A stretch of DNA of 64,000 bases from the NCBI GenBank assembly GCA_963777595.1, contig CAVZRE010000031.1, forward strand, positions 1 through 64,000. The letters run 5' to 3'. Both the position numbers and the translations under genes were made by a program. The notes under the pieces were generated by a model. That model did not search any database and had not been told where the DNA came from. It was given only the letters and a program-made list of their open reading frames with translations. The DNA is from CAVVFX01 sp963777595 (GTDB lineage: Bacteria > Acidobacteriota > Terriglobia > Bryobacterales > Bryobacteraceae). Below, in pieces: positions 1 to 8,812 of the stretch. Numbering within the stretch: the stretch's first letter is position 1; every line of letters begins with the position of its first letter.

Positions 1-2
1 TC

Positions 3-242
3 GGCGGGATCGGGACGCTGTGGGGGCCGGTGGTGGGCACGGTGCTGCTGGAATTGACCTCGGCGCTGCTGCAGAGCTGGTTGGGCGGCAGCCGCGGCGG
101 CATTCAGCTCACGGTGTACGCGCTGATCCTGATGGCGGTGATCTTGTGGCGGCCGGCCGGGCTGCTGAGCGTGTTCACCGGATGGTGGACGCGCGCCTTT
201 GGCCGGCGGCGCGCGCCGCTTCCGGGGTTCGCAGGCGAATGA
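3..242 (+). CDS. livM: Branched-chain amino acid ABC transporter permease LivM, C-terminal fragment
   Basis: This is the last 79 codons of an inner-membrane permease, cut by the window edge. The visible part begins with a glycine-rich turn (GGIGTLWGPVVGTVLL) typical of the C-terminal end of LivM/LivH permeases. It continues with a hydrophobic helix (LTVYALILMAVILWRPAGLL) and a basic cytoplasmic tail. The stop codon overlaps the start of the ATPase gene as ATGA, which supports the same transcription unit as livG and livF. The protein would pass leucine, isoleucine, valine or related substrates across the membrane. Substrate cannot be set from this fragment; urea and amide relatives share the fold. 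Confidence 0.8.
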   Translation, partial: GGIGTLWGPVVGTVLLELTSALLQSWLGGSRGGIQLTVYALILMAVILWRPAGLLSVFTGWWTRAFGRRRAPLPGFAGE

Positions 243-974
243 CCGAGGCGCTGGTGGTGCGCGGTCTGTCGAAGCGGTTCGGCGGCTTGCGGGCGGTGCA
301 GGAGCTGAGCTTCTCGGTCGCGGAGGGCGAGACGGTCGCGCTGATCGGGCCGAACGGCGCCGGCAAGACGACGAGCTTCAGCCTGATCACCGGCTATCAC
401 CGGCCGGATGCCGGGTCGGTCCAAGCGTTCGGGCGCGAGATCACCGGGTTGCGGCCGCACGACGTGTGCGCGCATGGGCTGGCGCGGACCTTTCAGGTGG
501 CGCGGCCGTTCGGCACGATGACGGTGCTGGCCAATGTGATGACCGGGGCCTTCCTGCGCGACAAGCGGCCGGACGCAGCGCGCGAGCAGGCGCGCAGTGA
601 TCGCCTTCGTCGGGCTGTCGGCGAAAGAGGGCATCGCGGCGCGGGACCTCACGACGATCGATCAACGGCGGCTGGAGATGGCGCGCGCTCTGGCGACCAA
701 GCCGCGCATCCTGCTGCTCGACGAGGTGATGGCCGGGCTGAACCCGGCGGAGATCAACCAGGCCGTCGCCCTCGTCGGTAAGCTGGCCTCGCGCGGGCTG
801 ACCATCGTGATCGTCGAGCACGTGATGCGGGCGATCATGGCGGTGGCCGGCCGCATCGTCGTGCTGGACCACGGGCAGAAAATCGCCGAGGGCGCCCCGG
901 CCGATGTCGTCGCCAATCCGGAAGTGGTGCGGGCCTATCTGGGGAGCGGCCACGTTCCCGCGCCATCTTGCTGA
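239..974 (+). CDS. livG: Branched-chain amino acid ABC transporter ATP-binding protein LivG (one frameshift)
   Basis: This is an ABC ATPase that powers the LivHM permease. The first reading frame (239 to about 595) holds the Walker A motif GPNGAGKTT and the stretch LARTFQVARPFGTMTVLANV typical of LivG. The frame then moves by one base near 595. The second frame, to 974, holds Walker B (ILLLDEVMAGLNP), the H-loop (TIVIVEHVM) and the usual LivG end. The signature loop appears as TTIDQRRLEMARALA in place of LSYGQQRRLEIARALA, so the ABC signature is degraded or affected by another local error. The combined length of about 245 codons matches the family. The frameshift is probably a sequencing error, since both halves keep good coding sense. 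Confidence 0.8.
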
Positions 975-1672
975 GGCTCGAGGGCGTGGGGGCGGCGTAC
1001 GGGTCCGTGCAGGCGATCCGCGACGTCAGCATCGAGGTGGCGGAGGGGGAGGCGGTTGGGCTGTTGGGGGCGAACGGCGCGGGCAAGAGCACGACGTTGC
1101 GGGCGATCTCCGGCCTGGTGCGGCTGACGTCGGGGGCAGTGACTTTTGACGGTGCTGACATCGGGGCACTGCCGGCGCACCGGGTCGCCGCACTCGGGAT
1201 CGCGCATGTGCCGGAGGGGCGGCAGGTGTTCCCGGAGATGACGGTGCGGGAGAATTTGGAGATCGGCGCGGTGATCCCGGCGGCGAAGGCGGAGCGGGCG
1301 CGCACGATGGAGCGTGTGTTCGCCATCTTCCCAAAGCTCGCGGCGCGGCACCGGCAATTGGCCGGCACGATGAGCGGGGGCGAGCAGCAGATGCTGGCGG
1401 TGGGGCGCGGGCTGATGCTGAAGCCGCGGCTGCTGATGCTGGACGAGCCGAGCCTAGGGCTCGCGCCGGTGGTGGTGGACGCAACGTTTGAGAAGATCGC
1501 CGAGATCGGCGCGTTGGGCACGGCGATCCTGCTCGTCGAGCAGAACGCCGCCCGCGCACTGAGCCTGGTAAGCCGGGCCTATGTGCTGGAGAGCGGGCGG
1601 GTGATCCTGCACGGGGCGAGCGCGGAACTCGCCGGCAACAAGGAGGTGCAGGCGGCGTATTTGGGGCTTTAA
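968..1672 (+). CDS. livF: Branched-chain amino acid ABC transporter ATP-binding protein LivF
   Basis: This is a complete 234-residue LivF ATPase, the second nucleotide-binding subunit of the Liv importer. It starts at TTG and overlaps the end of livG by 7 bases, so it is probably translationally coupled. Walker A is GANGAGKST (about residues 34-42), the signature is MSGGEQQMLAVGRGLM, Walker B is LLMLDEPSLGLAP, and the H-loop region reads AILLVEQNAARAL. The phrase GIAHVPEGRQVFPEMTVREN is diagnostic for LivF compared with other ABC ATPases. No frameshift is seen. The substrate-binding protein and LivH are not in the window. Confidence 0.93.
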   Translation: MLRLEGVGAAYGSVQAIRDVSIEVAEGEAVGLLGANGAGKSTTLRAISGLVRLTSGAVTFDGADIGALPAHRVAALGIAHVPEGRQVFPEMTVRENLEIGAVIPAAKAERARTMERVFAIFPKLAARHRQLAGTMSGGEQQMLAVGRGLMLKPRLLMLDEPSLGLAPVVVDATFEKIAEIGALGTAILLVEQNAARALSLVSRAYVLESGRVILHGASAELAGNKEVQAAYLGL

Positions 1673-2002
1673 GGCTCGGCCACCACGACCCCCTGCGCCG
1701 TGTCAGCGTTGAATTCACCCATGAATTTGTAGCGGCCGGGGGCCAGCGTCGTGCAGGCGGACCATCATCTTGCGGCCGCCGGCGACGACTTTCTCGACGC
1801 CGAGATCGGTGCTGTCGAACTCCTCGGCCGTCGGGTCCTCGTTGGTCACGTCGATCATCACGCTGCGCCCCGAGGGCACGCGCAGCTCCTCGGGGATGAA
1901 GTGATGGGCGCGCAGTGTGAGCGCGATGCGGAACGGCTCGTCGGCGCGCGCCGCGGGCCCGGCCAGCGCCAGGCCGGCCAGGACGAGCGCCAAACGCCGC
2001 AT
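1669..2002 (-). CDS. Small periplasmic cupredoxin-like protein (one frameshift)
   Basis: The predicted start, MRRLALVLAGLALAG..ARA, is a clear signal peptide of about 20 residues. The mature part (FRIALTLRAHHFIPEELRVPSGRSVMIDVTNEDPTAEEFDS) is the cupredoxin-like strand pattern in which a copper ligand His would normally stand near the EEFDS segment. Near base 1,750 the frame shifts. The shifted frame continues as LAPGRYKFMGEFNADTAQG to a stop at 1669-1671, which is the normal GxYxFxGEF end of this family. Total about 111 residues. The classical Cys-His-Met copper set is not evident, so metal binding is uncertain. The start overlaps the stop of the upstream porin gene (TGATG), which suggests one leftward operon. 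The gene converges on livF, sharing 4 bases. Confidence 0.65.
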
Positions 2003-3233
2003 CAAAACGCCCTCGAATAGCTGAGCGAGGGCGAGAGCGCCCGGCTCTCCTGACCCCCGATATTGACGAAGTTGATGCCGGCGCCGACCTGCAGGTCCGG
2101 GATTACGGTGTAGGTCAATGAAACGTTTTCCTGGTGATCGGTGCCTGGCGACACGCCGCTGCTGCTGCGCAGCCCGGCCCGCCGTGACAATTCCACCGCG
2201 CATAGCTGAAGTTCAGGCCGGCGATCGCGTAGTGTCGATCAAGGCCGGCGATGCCGTCGAAATTGGTGAAGTGCGCGTATTCGAGGAACAGGGTGACTCC
2301 GAGCCGCGGACCGAGCGGGATGCCGTCCCCGGTGGGATCGTAGGATCCGCCGATCGATTGGCCGTGCTCGGTCCGGCCGCCCGGCATACCGGTCGCTTCC
2401 TGGGTGACGGAGACCTGCCACGCCAGGCCATGCTCGGCCTGGCCGCCGCGTAGCGCCGCCGTGTAGCTGTCGAAACTGCCGGTGTTCGAGGGACCGAATT
2501 GCGAGCGCGTGTAGCGGTAGGCGCGGCTCGCCGTCGGGTCGTCGAGACCGGGACGCGAGATTAGCGAATTCGAGAGGACTGAGGTGTCGAGGTAGAACGT
2601 CTCGATCGAGAAGCGCATGTCGTTGAGCCCGAGCTTGTCCGCCAGCGAGCCCTGCCGGCCGAGCCGGACAGGCAATTCGTACTGCGAGCCGAAGCCGATC
2701 CGCTCGTCCTGCTCATAGTGGGTGCCGAAATTGTAGAAGATGCCGGGCGCCTGCTCGTAGGCCGAGCCGAAATTCGGATGGATCTTGCCGCCATAGATCG
2801 AGACGCCGTCCAGCGGGCGGACGGTCAGGTAAAGCTGGCGCAAGGTCAGCCCCTCGCTGTTGAAGACGGCGCTGCGCTGCGGGAAATAGCTGTCCAGATT
2901 GTCGTCCCGGTTGCGCTCCAGCTTGATGTCGGAATTCAGGCTCAGCCAGCTTGGATAATTCACGAAGGCCGACAGGTCGGTGTCGTCGAACACGGTGAAG
3001 CGCGACTTCGGATCGGCGATGAGGTCGTTCTCCAAATGGGTATCGAGTTGGCCGCCGAAGACGATGTCGTTGCCAAACGGCGCCGGGAAACCCGGCGGCG
3101 GCGGGGGCGCCAAGTTCACCGCGGCGCTGGTTTCGGAACTTGGGGTGGATGTCGCCCGCTGTGCATTGGCGGACGACGCGGCGAGCACGAGCGCGAGGCC
3201 CGTTCCCGCCGCCAACCATGGGGTGCGGCTCAT
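2002..3233 (-). CDS. Outer-membrane beta-barrel porin-like protein (one frameshift)
   Basis: The N-terminus (MSRTPWLAAGTGLALVLAASSANAQ) is a signal peptide. The rest alternates polar and hydrophobic residues as in beta-barrels, with aromatic girdle motifs such as LYLTVRPLDGVSIYGGKIHP and GIFYNFGTHYEQDERIGFG. Near 2,193 a base is missing in an AAT(T)TG run. The downstream frame carries the closing strands (ENVSLTYTVIPDLQVGAGIN) and ends in SLSYSRAF, a terminal Phe as expected for BAM-dependent insertion. About 410 residues in all. It belongs to an alphaproteobacterial porin-like group that I cannot name precisely; a substrate cannot be assigned. It lies between an upstream secreted protein (overlap at ATGA) and the cupredoxin-like gene, so the three may serve one envelope function. 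Confidence 0.65.
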
Positions 3234-3958
3234 CGTGCGGCGGTGGTGCCGAGGTCACGCCTTGCGCCTCGCTGGCGATCGCGCGGAAATGGCCGACCGA
3301 GGCGCGCGGCGTCTGCGACGGCAAGAGCGGGTCGACGATCCATTGCGCCTTGGCGAGCACGGTGCGGAAGCGGGCGATCATGCCCTGATCGGCCGCCGCC
3401 GGGGCTCGAGCGGGTGAGCGCGTCGATCTGCTGGGCGATGTACTGAGGAAGCCGCGGCTATCGTGATACTCGACGATGACGTCGATCCGGCCGCGGTTGA
3501 GCGACTCGCCGGATTCGCCGGCCGCCGCGTCGATCGTGTCCGAGCAGATGCGGATCATCTCGGGGACCGAGTCGCGCAGCGCCTTCGGCGCGCCTCCCGG
3601 GCCTGGTGCACGGTCGCGATGGTGGCCTGATACAGCGCCTCGGTCTGCGGGCTGCTCGGCGCGCCGATCACGGATGCCTCGAGCTTCATGGCTGCGTGTC
3701 GAAGGGCGGGATGCGCTTGGCCGCGACATAACCCTCGATGTCGTCATACAGTTCGCGCACGGGGTGGCCGAAATGCGGTGCGGCGAGCGCGGGCTGACCG
3801 GCCTTCAGCAAGTCATGGCCGACGATGAGATGCCCCTCCAGCATGCCGAGGCGGAACAAGAAATCGACGTCGTCCGGCGCGGGCGCGGCGCCGCCCGATG
3901 ATACCGCGAAAGTCCCCGCCAGCAGCCAACCGAGGCCCCGCGCTCTGAATTTGTCCAT
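3230..3958 (-). CDS. Unrecognised exported protein, broken by several frameshifts
   Basis: The start MDKFRARGLGWLLAGTFAV looks like a signal peptide. It is followed by DDVDFLFRLGMLEGHLIVGH and then a shifted segment (MKLEASVIGAPSSPQTEALY). The next frame contains LRDSVPEMIRICSDTIDAAA and GRIDVIVEYHDSRGFL. After another shift comes QYIAQQIDALTRSS, and then MIARFRTVLAKAQWIVDPLL. Joined together these give about 240 helical residues without long gaps, so one gene with at least three indels is more likely than several small genes. The best end is TGA at 3230-3232, which overlaps the porin ATG. I do not recognise the family; conserved His residues (GHLIVGHDL, APHFGHP, VEYHDSRG) could bind a metal or heme, but that is speculation. 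Confidence 0.5.
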
Positions 3959-4064
3959 GCTCCTGCACTCCGTCGTGTTGCAGCGGCAGGATAGCCGGGC
4001 TGAGCGAGAATGCAACTCATTCGCAATTGCATCTGCGACAGGGCAGAGGCACACTCGATCCGAC

Positions 4065-4604
4065 ATGAACGATATCTACGGCACCTCGGCGCTCACGCTG
4101 CCGATCTCCTGGCTGGCCGCGCTGGCCACCTCGGAGCTGCGGCTGACGGTCTACAGCCTGCGCTGGCTGTACGGGATCGTGCGCTATTTGCACCTGGCGG
4201 GGATGGCGTGCTTCGTCGGCATGGTGGTGATCACCGATTTGCGGGGCTTGGGGCTGTTCCCGCCGGGCTCGCTCGACCCGATCCGGCCGCGGCTGGTGAT
4301 GGTGCTCAATCGGGCGTTCTGGTTGACGATCGCCACCGGGCTGCTGCTGTTCCTGCGCGACCCGCTCGGCGTCGGCTTGCACACGATGTTCCTGCCGAAG
4401 CTGCTGCTGGTGAGCGGCGGCTACGCCTACGCGACGGCGCTGCGCCGGACGCCGCTGATGCGGCGCGCGCCGTGGCTGCGCAAGCCGGGCGCGGCAATCT
4501 CACTGGCGACTTGGTTGCTGGTGATCGGCGCCTCCACCTGGAACCAGGTGGAGCGCCCCGTCATGGTCGGCCAGGCGCTCCGGCTGCACAACACCGGCAA
4601 GTAG
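4065..4604 (+). CDS. Small four-helix integral membrane protein, function unknown
   Basis: This is a 179-residue protein with four likely membrane helices, around RYLHLAGMACFVGMVVITDL, LNRAFWLTIATGLLLFLRD, MFLPKLLLVSGGYAYATAL and ISLATWLLVIGASTWNQVE. The His inside helix one (RYLHLAGMACF) is reminiscent of CopD/DUF2269-like and cytochrome b561-like membrane proteins, but a second membrane His pair is not obvious, so heme binding is only a guess. The ATG at 4065 is chosen because the upstream in-frame sequence covers the promoter region of the divergent gene that starts at 3958. It is a monocistronic gene followed by a palindromic repeat. Confidence 0.65.
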   Translation: MNDIYGTSALTLPISWLAALATSELRLTVYSLRWLYGIVRYLHLAGMACFVGMVVITDLRGLGLFPPGSLDPIRPRLVMVLNRAFWLTIATGLLLFLRDPLGVGLHTMFLPKLLLVSGGYAYATALRRTPLMRRAPWLRKPGAAISLATWLLVIGASTWNQVERPVMVGQALRLHNTGK

Positions 4605-4633
4605 GTTATACCAGGGCTCGCTACCCAAGACCT

Positions 4634-4741
4634 GCCGTAGCGTCACTGCGAGGAGCGCAGCGACGCGGCAGTCCAGGGCGGCAACACTCGTTCGTGCAAT
4701 CCTGGATCGCCACGACGCCAAAAGGCGTCTCGCAATGACAA
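4634..4741. repeat. REP-like palindromic intergenic repeat
   Basis: The left arm GTCACTGCGAGGAGCG (from 4642) is mirrored by CTCGCAATGAC (4729-4739); ten of eleven bases pair. An inner pair GCAGTCCAGG/CCTGGATCGC is also present. The motif 'GTCATTGCGAGGAGCGCAGCGACG...' is a widespread REP-like element in alphaproteobacterial intergenic DNA. It sits between two convergent genes, where it could act as a transcription stop or RNA-stabilising hairpin. Confidence 0.7.
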
Positions 4742-4764
4742 GTCATGGTCAGTGGGCCTTGATA

Positions 4765-6069
4765 TTAGAACTTAAACCCCACCCCGACGGTCAGCCCCTG
4801 GGCGTAGAAATCAGTGGTGTGCATCTTAGCAACCGGCCCGTTGGTCGAAGTCGGGTCCTGGCCGAAGGGCAGGCCCTTCGACAACGACCGGTCGATCTGG
4901 TCGGTCGGCCGCAGCACGCTGCTGTAATAGATGAAGTTGTAGCCGACCGTGAGCTGGACGTTCGGCGTGATGTCGTAGCCGAGCTTCAGATCGACTTCAG
5001 GCACGACGGCAAATTTGTTGGTGGACCGGTGCCCCTCGTTGCTGGGCTGGGCGAAGACGCCGTTCGGCCCCTCTTTGAGCGGGATCTGCCCGTTCACCAC
5101 GCCCGGCGCGCCGGTGACCGCGGGAACGTTGTAGTCCTGGAAGGCGCCGGAGATCGCCTCGCTCTCGTGGCTGAGACCGATGCCGAGCAGGGTGGTCCCC
5201 TGCGCCCAGAACGGGCCGTAGCTGTAGCGCCCGCGAATACCGAGCGTGCCGCCGAAGAACTCGTTCTCCGTCTTGAAGTTATCCGCCAGCCAGCCGCTCT
5301 GCATCCCATAGAGCGAGTTCGGCAGGCCATTGATGTGCATGTTGAGGCTGAACGCCTCGGTCAGGTTCAAATAGCGGAACCCGCCGAGGCCGCTCACTTC
5401 CACATTGGAATCGCGGTAGATGTTCGCCACGCCTGTCGCGCCGACACCCCAAAAATCCAGAGTGCTGCGGAAGCTGGCGTCACCCACCAGTTCGCCCGGC
5501 AGCGAGACCGGCACCCCGACCTCCTGCGGCGTGACCGCCATGCCGACGCCGCCGGAGGAATAGGTCTCGCTGTTGAACAGCGGGATGCGCTGGCCGGGAC
5601 TGCCACTGGAGTCGCTGCGGCGATTGTAGAGCGCGGCATGCTGCTGCAGCAGGAAGCCGCTGCCTTCGACGGCGTAGCTGTGCGTATCGTCGAGCCAGGA
5701 GCCGACCGTCACCCGCGCGCCGGAGAACAAGGGGAAGCTCTGGGTGTCCTTGCCGCCCTCAGCGGGCGATTGCGGCGCGCCATAGAGGATCGTGGTGTTG
5801 GAGTCCTTGAGGAACCCGCCGCGGTCCGGCTCGGTGAACGGCCCGGTCGAGAGCAGCGGGACGGCGAGCGGCGCGTCCTTCACCGACCAAAGCAAGTATT
5901 CCAGGTCGCCGTACAGGCGCGGCGGCGCCAGGCGCACATCGGGCGCGCTGGCAGCCGGCACCGGCGCGGGCGTGTAGCCTGGCGTTTGCGCCGCGGCTTG
6001 CACGGGCACCAGGCCGGCAGCGACGATGAGCGCGCCGGCACCGGTCATGATTGCTCGCGTAGTATGCAT
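4765..6069 (-). CDS. BBP7-family outer-membrane beta-barrel protein
   Basis: This 434-residue protein has a signal peptide (MHTTRAIMTGAGALIVAAGL..AQA). The hallmark of the BBP7 family (Pfam PF07585) follows: LYGDLEYLLWSVKDAPLAVP, then a glycine-rich strand region (GGFLKDSNTTILYG). It ends in TVGVGFKF, a C-terminal aromatic residue preceded by alternating hydrophobics, as expected for an outer-membrane barrel. Start ATG 6069 is preceded by a GGAGGG-like ribosome site. The family is common in Planctomycetes and some Acetobacteraceae; its function is unknown. The gene stays intact up to its start, and the foreign sequence begins within about 30 bases upstream of it. Confidence 0.85.
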   Translation of the reverse strand: MHTTRAIMTGAGALIVAAGLVPVQAAAQTPGYTPAPVPAASAPDVRLAPPRLYGDLEYLLWSVKDAPLAVPLLSTGPFTEPDRGGFLKDSNTTILYGAPQSPAEGGKDTQSFPLFSGARVTVGSWLDDTHSYAVEGSGFLLQQHAALYNRRSDSSGSPGQRIPLFNSETYSSGGVGMAVTPQEVGVPVSLPGELVGDASFRSTLDFWGVGATGVANIYRDSNVEVSGLGGFRYLNLTEAFSLNMHINGLPNSLYGMQSGWLADNFKTENEFFGGTLGIRGRYSYGPFWAQGTTLLGIGLSHESEAISGAFQDYNVPAVTGAPGVVNGQIPLKEGPNGVFAQPSNEGHRSTNKFAVVPEVDLKLGYDITPNVQLTVGYNFIYYSSVLRPTDQIDRSLSKGLPFGQDPTSTNGPVAKMHTTDFYAQGLTVGVGFKF

Positions 6070-6079
6070 CGATATCCCT

Positions 6080-6100
6080 CCGCTCCTGCCGTCGCTAAAC
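6080..6100. other. Composition and gene-content breakpoint, probable chimeric join
   Basis: To the left lies a complete alphaproteobacterial-type gene with its ribosome site. To the right the first readable sequence is the middle of fliF, with no N-terminal two thirds. Codon use and GC fall sharply across this point, and every gene family changes from alphaproteobacterial to acidobacterial type. No integrase, repeat, tRNA or IS end is visible at the join. Confidence 0.75.
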
Positions 6101-7133
6101 GTTACCAACCTCGACTACAAACAGAAGGTCGAAGCCGACCTCCTGGCCAAGGTCAACTGCGACGCTCGAGCCGCTTCTCGGCGCCGACAAGTTCCGCACC
6201 GGCATCACCGTCGATTGCGACTTCACCCGTTCCGAAGAGAGCGAGGAAGTCGCTGGACCCACCAAGTCGGTCATGCAAACCTCGATGAAGACCGATGAAG
6301 AGACCGGGATGCTGGCCGCTTCTGGCGTGCCCGGTACCGCATCGAACCTGCCGCGCCCCACATCCCGTCCGGGTTCAAGCGGGACCGGCGTTTCCCATCA
6401 CACGGAGAACATCACCTACCAGACCAGCCGGACCGTGCGCCATACGGTTCACCCTCAAGGCATGATCAAGAAGATCTCCGTCTCGGTGCTGGTCGACCAG
6501 AAGGTCCGCTGGCAAGGCTCGGGCGTCAAAGCCAAGCGGATCATCGAGCCGCCTTCGCCCGAAACGCTGAAAACCATTAAGGATCTTCTGGCCGGCGTCA
6601 TCGGCTCCAGCACGGAACGCGGCGACCAGATACTGGTGGAGACACTGCCGTTTGACGCCACCCTGAATATCGAACCCCCGCCTGCGCCTGCGCCAGTTTC
6701 GGCTGTGCCTTCCACCAAATTGCCTCCATGGCTCGTTCCTTATGTCTCCGACCCCAAGAAGTTGATAATCGGCGCGGGCGCCATCGCCGGCTCGCTACTC
6801 GTCCTCGCCATGCTGATGTTCATGATCTTCAAGCGCAAGAAAACTAAAGCGTCTGTCCAGGGACAAGCCGCGCTGACGGGCGCTCCCGGCTCCGCTGCCC
6901 TCGCTGCCGCCGGCAAGGACAGCGTCCAGAATCAGATCCAGGACAAATTGGCGGCGCAACAGGCTCTCCAGGCGCAAGCTGACGAAGCCGCCCTGACCAG
7001 TCTCAAATTACCGGCCGTCACCACTAAAAAATCTGAGGTCCTGGTCAAGCATCTGCGTGACAGCGTGACTAAAGATACGCCCGGTTCAGCCAATATTCTC
7101 AGATCGTGGCTGACCGATAACGGCACGGAATAG
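6095..7133 (+). CDS. fliF: Flagellar M-ring protein FliF, C-terminal part (5'-truncated, one frameshift)
   Basis: FliF forms the MS ring of the flagellar basal body in the inner membrane. Only the C-terminal portion is present, from NVTNLDYKQKVEADLLAKV onward. An extra T at about 6158 breaks the frame. Removing it restores ATLEPLLGADKFRTGITVDC and joins to the long frame ending at 7133. Visible parts are the ring-building region (SVMQTSMKTDEETG, GVPGTASNLPRP, TENITYQTSRTVRHTV), the second membrane helix (LIIGAGAIAGSLLVLAMLMF, about 6,760-6,830) and the C-terminal FliG-binding tail (ANILRSWLTDN). About 345 codons remain of the usual 520-550. It is the first gene of a tight fli operon. Confidence 0.85.
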
Positions 7134-7134
7134 C

Positions 7135-8163
7135 ATGATTACCAACGCCCAGAACGTCGAGATTCTGAGTGGCGCGCGGAAAGCCGCCATTCTGCTGGTC
7201 CTTATAGGCGATGCTGCGAGTGCGGAATTGATTAAGCAACTTAGCGACGATGAAGTACAACTCGTCAGTCGCGAAATCGCCCGTATCCGCACCATAACGT
7301 CCGAACAGGCTGAGTCTATCCTCGACGAGTTTTACCAGATGGTCGTCGCCAAAGACTTTGTCGTCAAGGGCGGTATCGACTATGCAAAGAAAATTCTAAT
7401 CTCCGCCTTCGGACCGGAAGTCGCCAAGAAAATGTACGATCGCCTGGTGAAGGCGTTGGGCAACGATGTGGCTAATCTGGATATTCTCCAGAAGGCCGAC
7501 CCCCAACAGCTGGCCAAATTCGTTCACAGCGAGCACCCCCAGACCATCGCGCTGGTGCTGTCGCACCTGAACCCCTCTCAGGCTGCCGCCCTGCTGGCTT
7601 CACTTCCTCCCGGCATGCGAGCCGACGTTGCCCTGCGGATGGCGAGCCTCGACCAGATTTCGCCCGAAATCATTTCAAAAATCGCGAATATCATAGGCGA
7701 AAAGCTCTCTGCGCTCGGAGAATTCAGCCGCCAATCCTATGGCGGCGTGCGTGCCGTGGCCGAAATGTTCAATCGTCTCGATTCGGTTATCAGCAAGGAA
7801 ATCCTTGAAGTGATCGAAGAACGGAACGCCCCTCTCGTGGAGACTATCCGTCACCTTATGTTCGTGTTCGAAGATCTGCTGTTGATCGATCAGACCGGCA
7901 TTAAAGAAATCCTGTCACGAGTGGATCGCAAAATCCTCACCGTTGCTCTCAAGGGCACCAGTGACCAATTGCGGGCACACTTTCTCGAAGGTATGTCGCA
8001 GCGCGGCTCCGAGATGCTCAAGGAAGACATGGAAAGTCTGGGGCCCATCAAGATCCGCGATGTGGAAGCTGCACAACAGCAGATCATCGCACTGGTCCGG
8101 CAGCTGGAAGGTGAGGGCATCATCAATTTGAAGGGCTCCGTGGGCGAACAATATGTTGTCTAG
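7135..8163 (+). CDS. fliG: Flagellar motor switch protein FliG
   Basis: This is a complete 342-residue FliG, the rotor protein that couples stator torque to the MS and C rings. The N-domain reads LSGARKAAILLVLIGDAAS. The middle domain carries the EHPQTIALVLSHLNPSQAA motif that binds FliM. The C-domain carries the charged torque helix (RHLMFVFEDLLLIDQTGI). It starts one base after fliF stops and overlaps fliH by 11 bases, so translation is coupled. No key residue appears to be missing. Confidence 0.97.
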   Translation: MITNAQNVEILSGARKAAILLVLIGDAASAELIKQLSDDEVQLVSREIARIRTITSEQAESILDEFYQMVVAKDFVVKGGIDYAKKILISAFGPEVAKKMYDRLVKALGNDVANLDILQKADPQQLAKFVHSEHPQTIALVLSHLNPSQAAALLASLPPGMRADVALRMASLDQISPEIISKIANIIGEKLSALGEFSRQSYGGVRAVAEMFNRLDSVISKEILEVIEERNAPLVETIRHLMFVFEDLLLIDQTGIKEILSRVDRKILTVALKGTSDQLRAHFLEGMSQRGSEMLKEDMESLGPIKIRDVEAAQQQIIALVRQLEGEGIINLKGSVGEQYVV

Positions 8164-8812
8164 AATCATAGAGCGCTCATCGGGTTCTGAAGTCGACTGT
8201 TTAGTCCTGGACTTGGTGAATGTCGATCCAACTCCACCAGCTTCCACCAGGAGTCATCCGTCCGAACCAGACGTAAGCGCCCTAACTGATCGTATTGCCC
8301 GCCTCGAACATTCACTGGTCGAAACCGAGGCTGCCGCGTACGCTCGCGGCCGCCGTGAGGCGGAATCGGAAGCCCAGCAGCGTTTCGCCTCATCCATGCA
8401 AAGCACCGCGGAAAGGCTGGCGCAATCGATCAAACAGCTCGCCGATATTCGCCCTCGCATTGCGAAGGAGGCGGAAGTCGACCTGCTCCAGCTCTCGCTG
8501 GCCATCGCCCAACGCATCCTGCACCGCGAGATAAATATCGATCCCACTGCACTGGAAGCACTCGTCAAGGTCAGCCTCGACCGGCTTGGGCGCCAGGATC
8601 AGATTCGCGTGCGCCTGACCCCGGCCCTTGTCGAGCCTGTCCGCGCCATACTCGCGAAACTTGGCTCGCGGCCCACCGACGTGGCGCCTGACCCGGCCCT
8701 CGAAGCTGGAGGCATTGTCTTCGAAACGACTCGCGGGCAATTGGATGTCTCCATCCACTCGCAATTAAATGAAATTGAGCGCGGTCTAATCGACCACCTG
8801 GAGAAACGGTGA
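8153..8812 (+). CDS. fliH: Flagellar assembly protein FliH
   Basis: FliH is the stator-like regulator that tethers the FliI ATPase to the export gate. The 219-residue product has a charged coiled-coil middle (AYARGRREAESEAQQRF), and a C-terminal domain with AEVDLLQLSLAIAQRILHRE and VRLTPALVEPVRAIL. It ends with the family segment GGIVFETTRGQLDVSIHSQL. Position between fliG and fliI, with overlaps on both sides, supports the call where sequence similarity within FliH proteins is normally low. ATG 8153 lies within the end of fliG. Confidence 0.9.
   Translation: MLSRIIERSSGSEVDCLVLDLVNVDPTPPASTRSHPSEPDVSALTDRIARLEHSLVETEAAAYARGRREAESEAQQRFASSMQSTAERLAQSIKQLADIRPRIAKEAEVDLLQLSLAIAQRILHREINIDPTALEALVKVSLDRLGRQDQIRVRLTPALVEPVRAILAKLGSRPTDVAPDPALEAGGIVFETTRGQLDVSIHSQLNEIERGLIDHLEKR

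Noticed and set aside
2713..3747. A 344-codon minus-strand frame covering the exported protein and the porin start
   Set aside because: It joins part of one broken gene to an antisense-like reading of the next; the separate, frameshift-corrected genes explain the region better.
4735..6288. A 517-codon open frame on the + strand
   Set aside because: It is antisense to the BBP7 gene, is Arg/Ala/His-rich without any domain, and crosses the contig breakpoint; high GC gives long chance frames.
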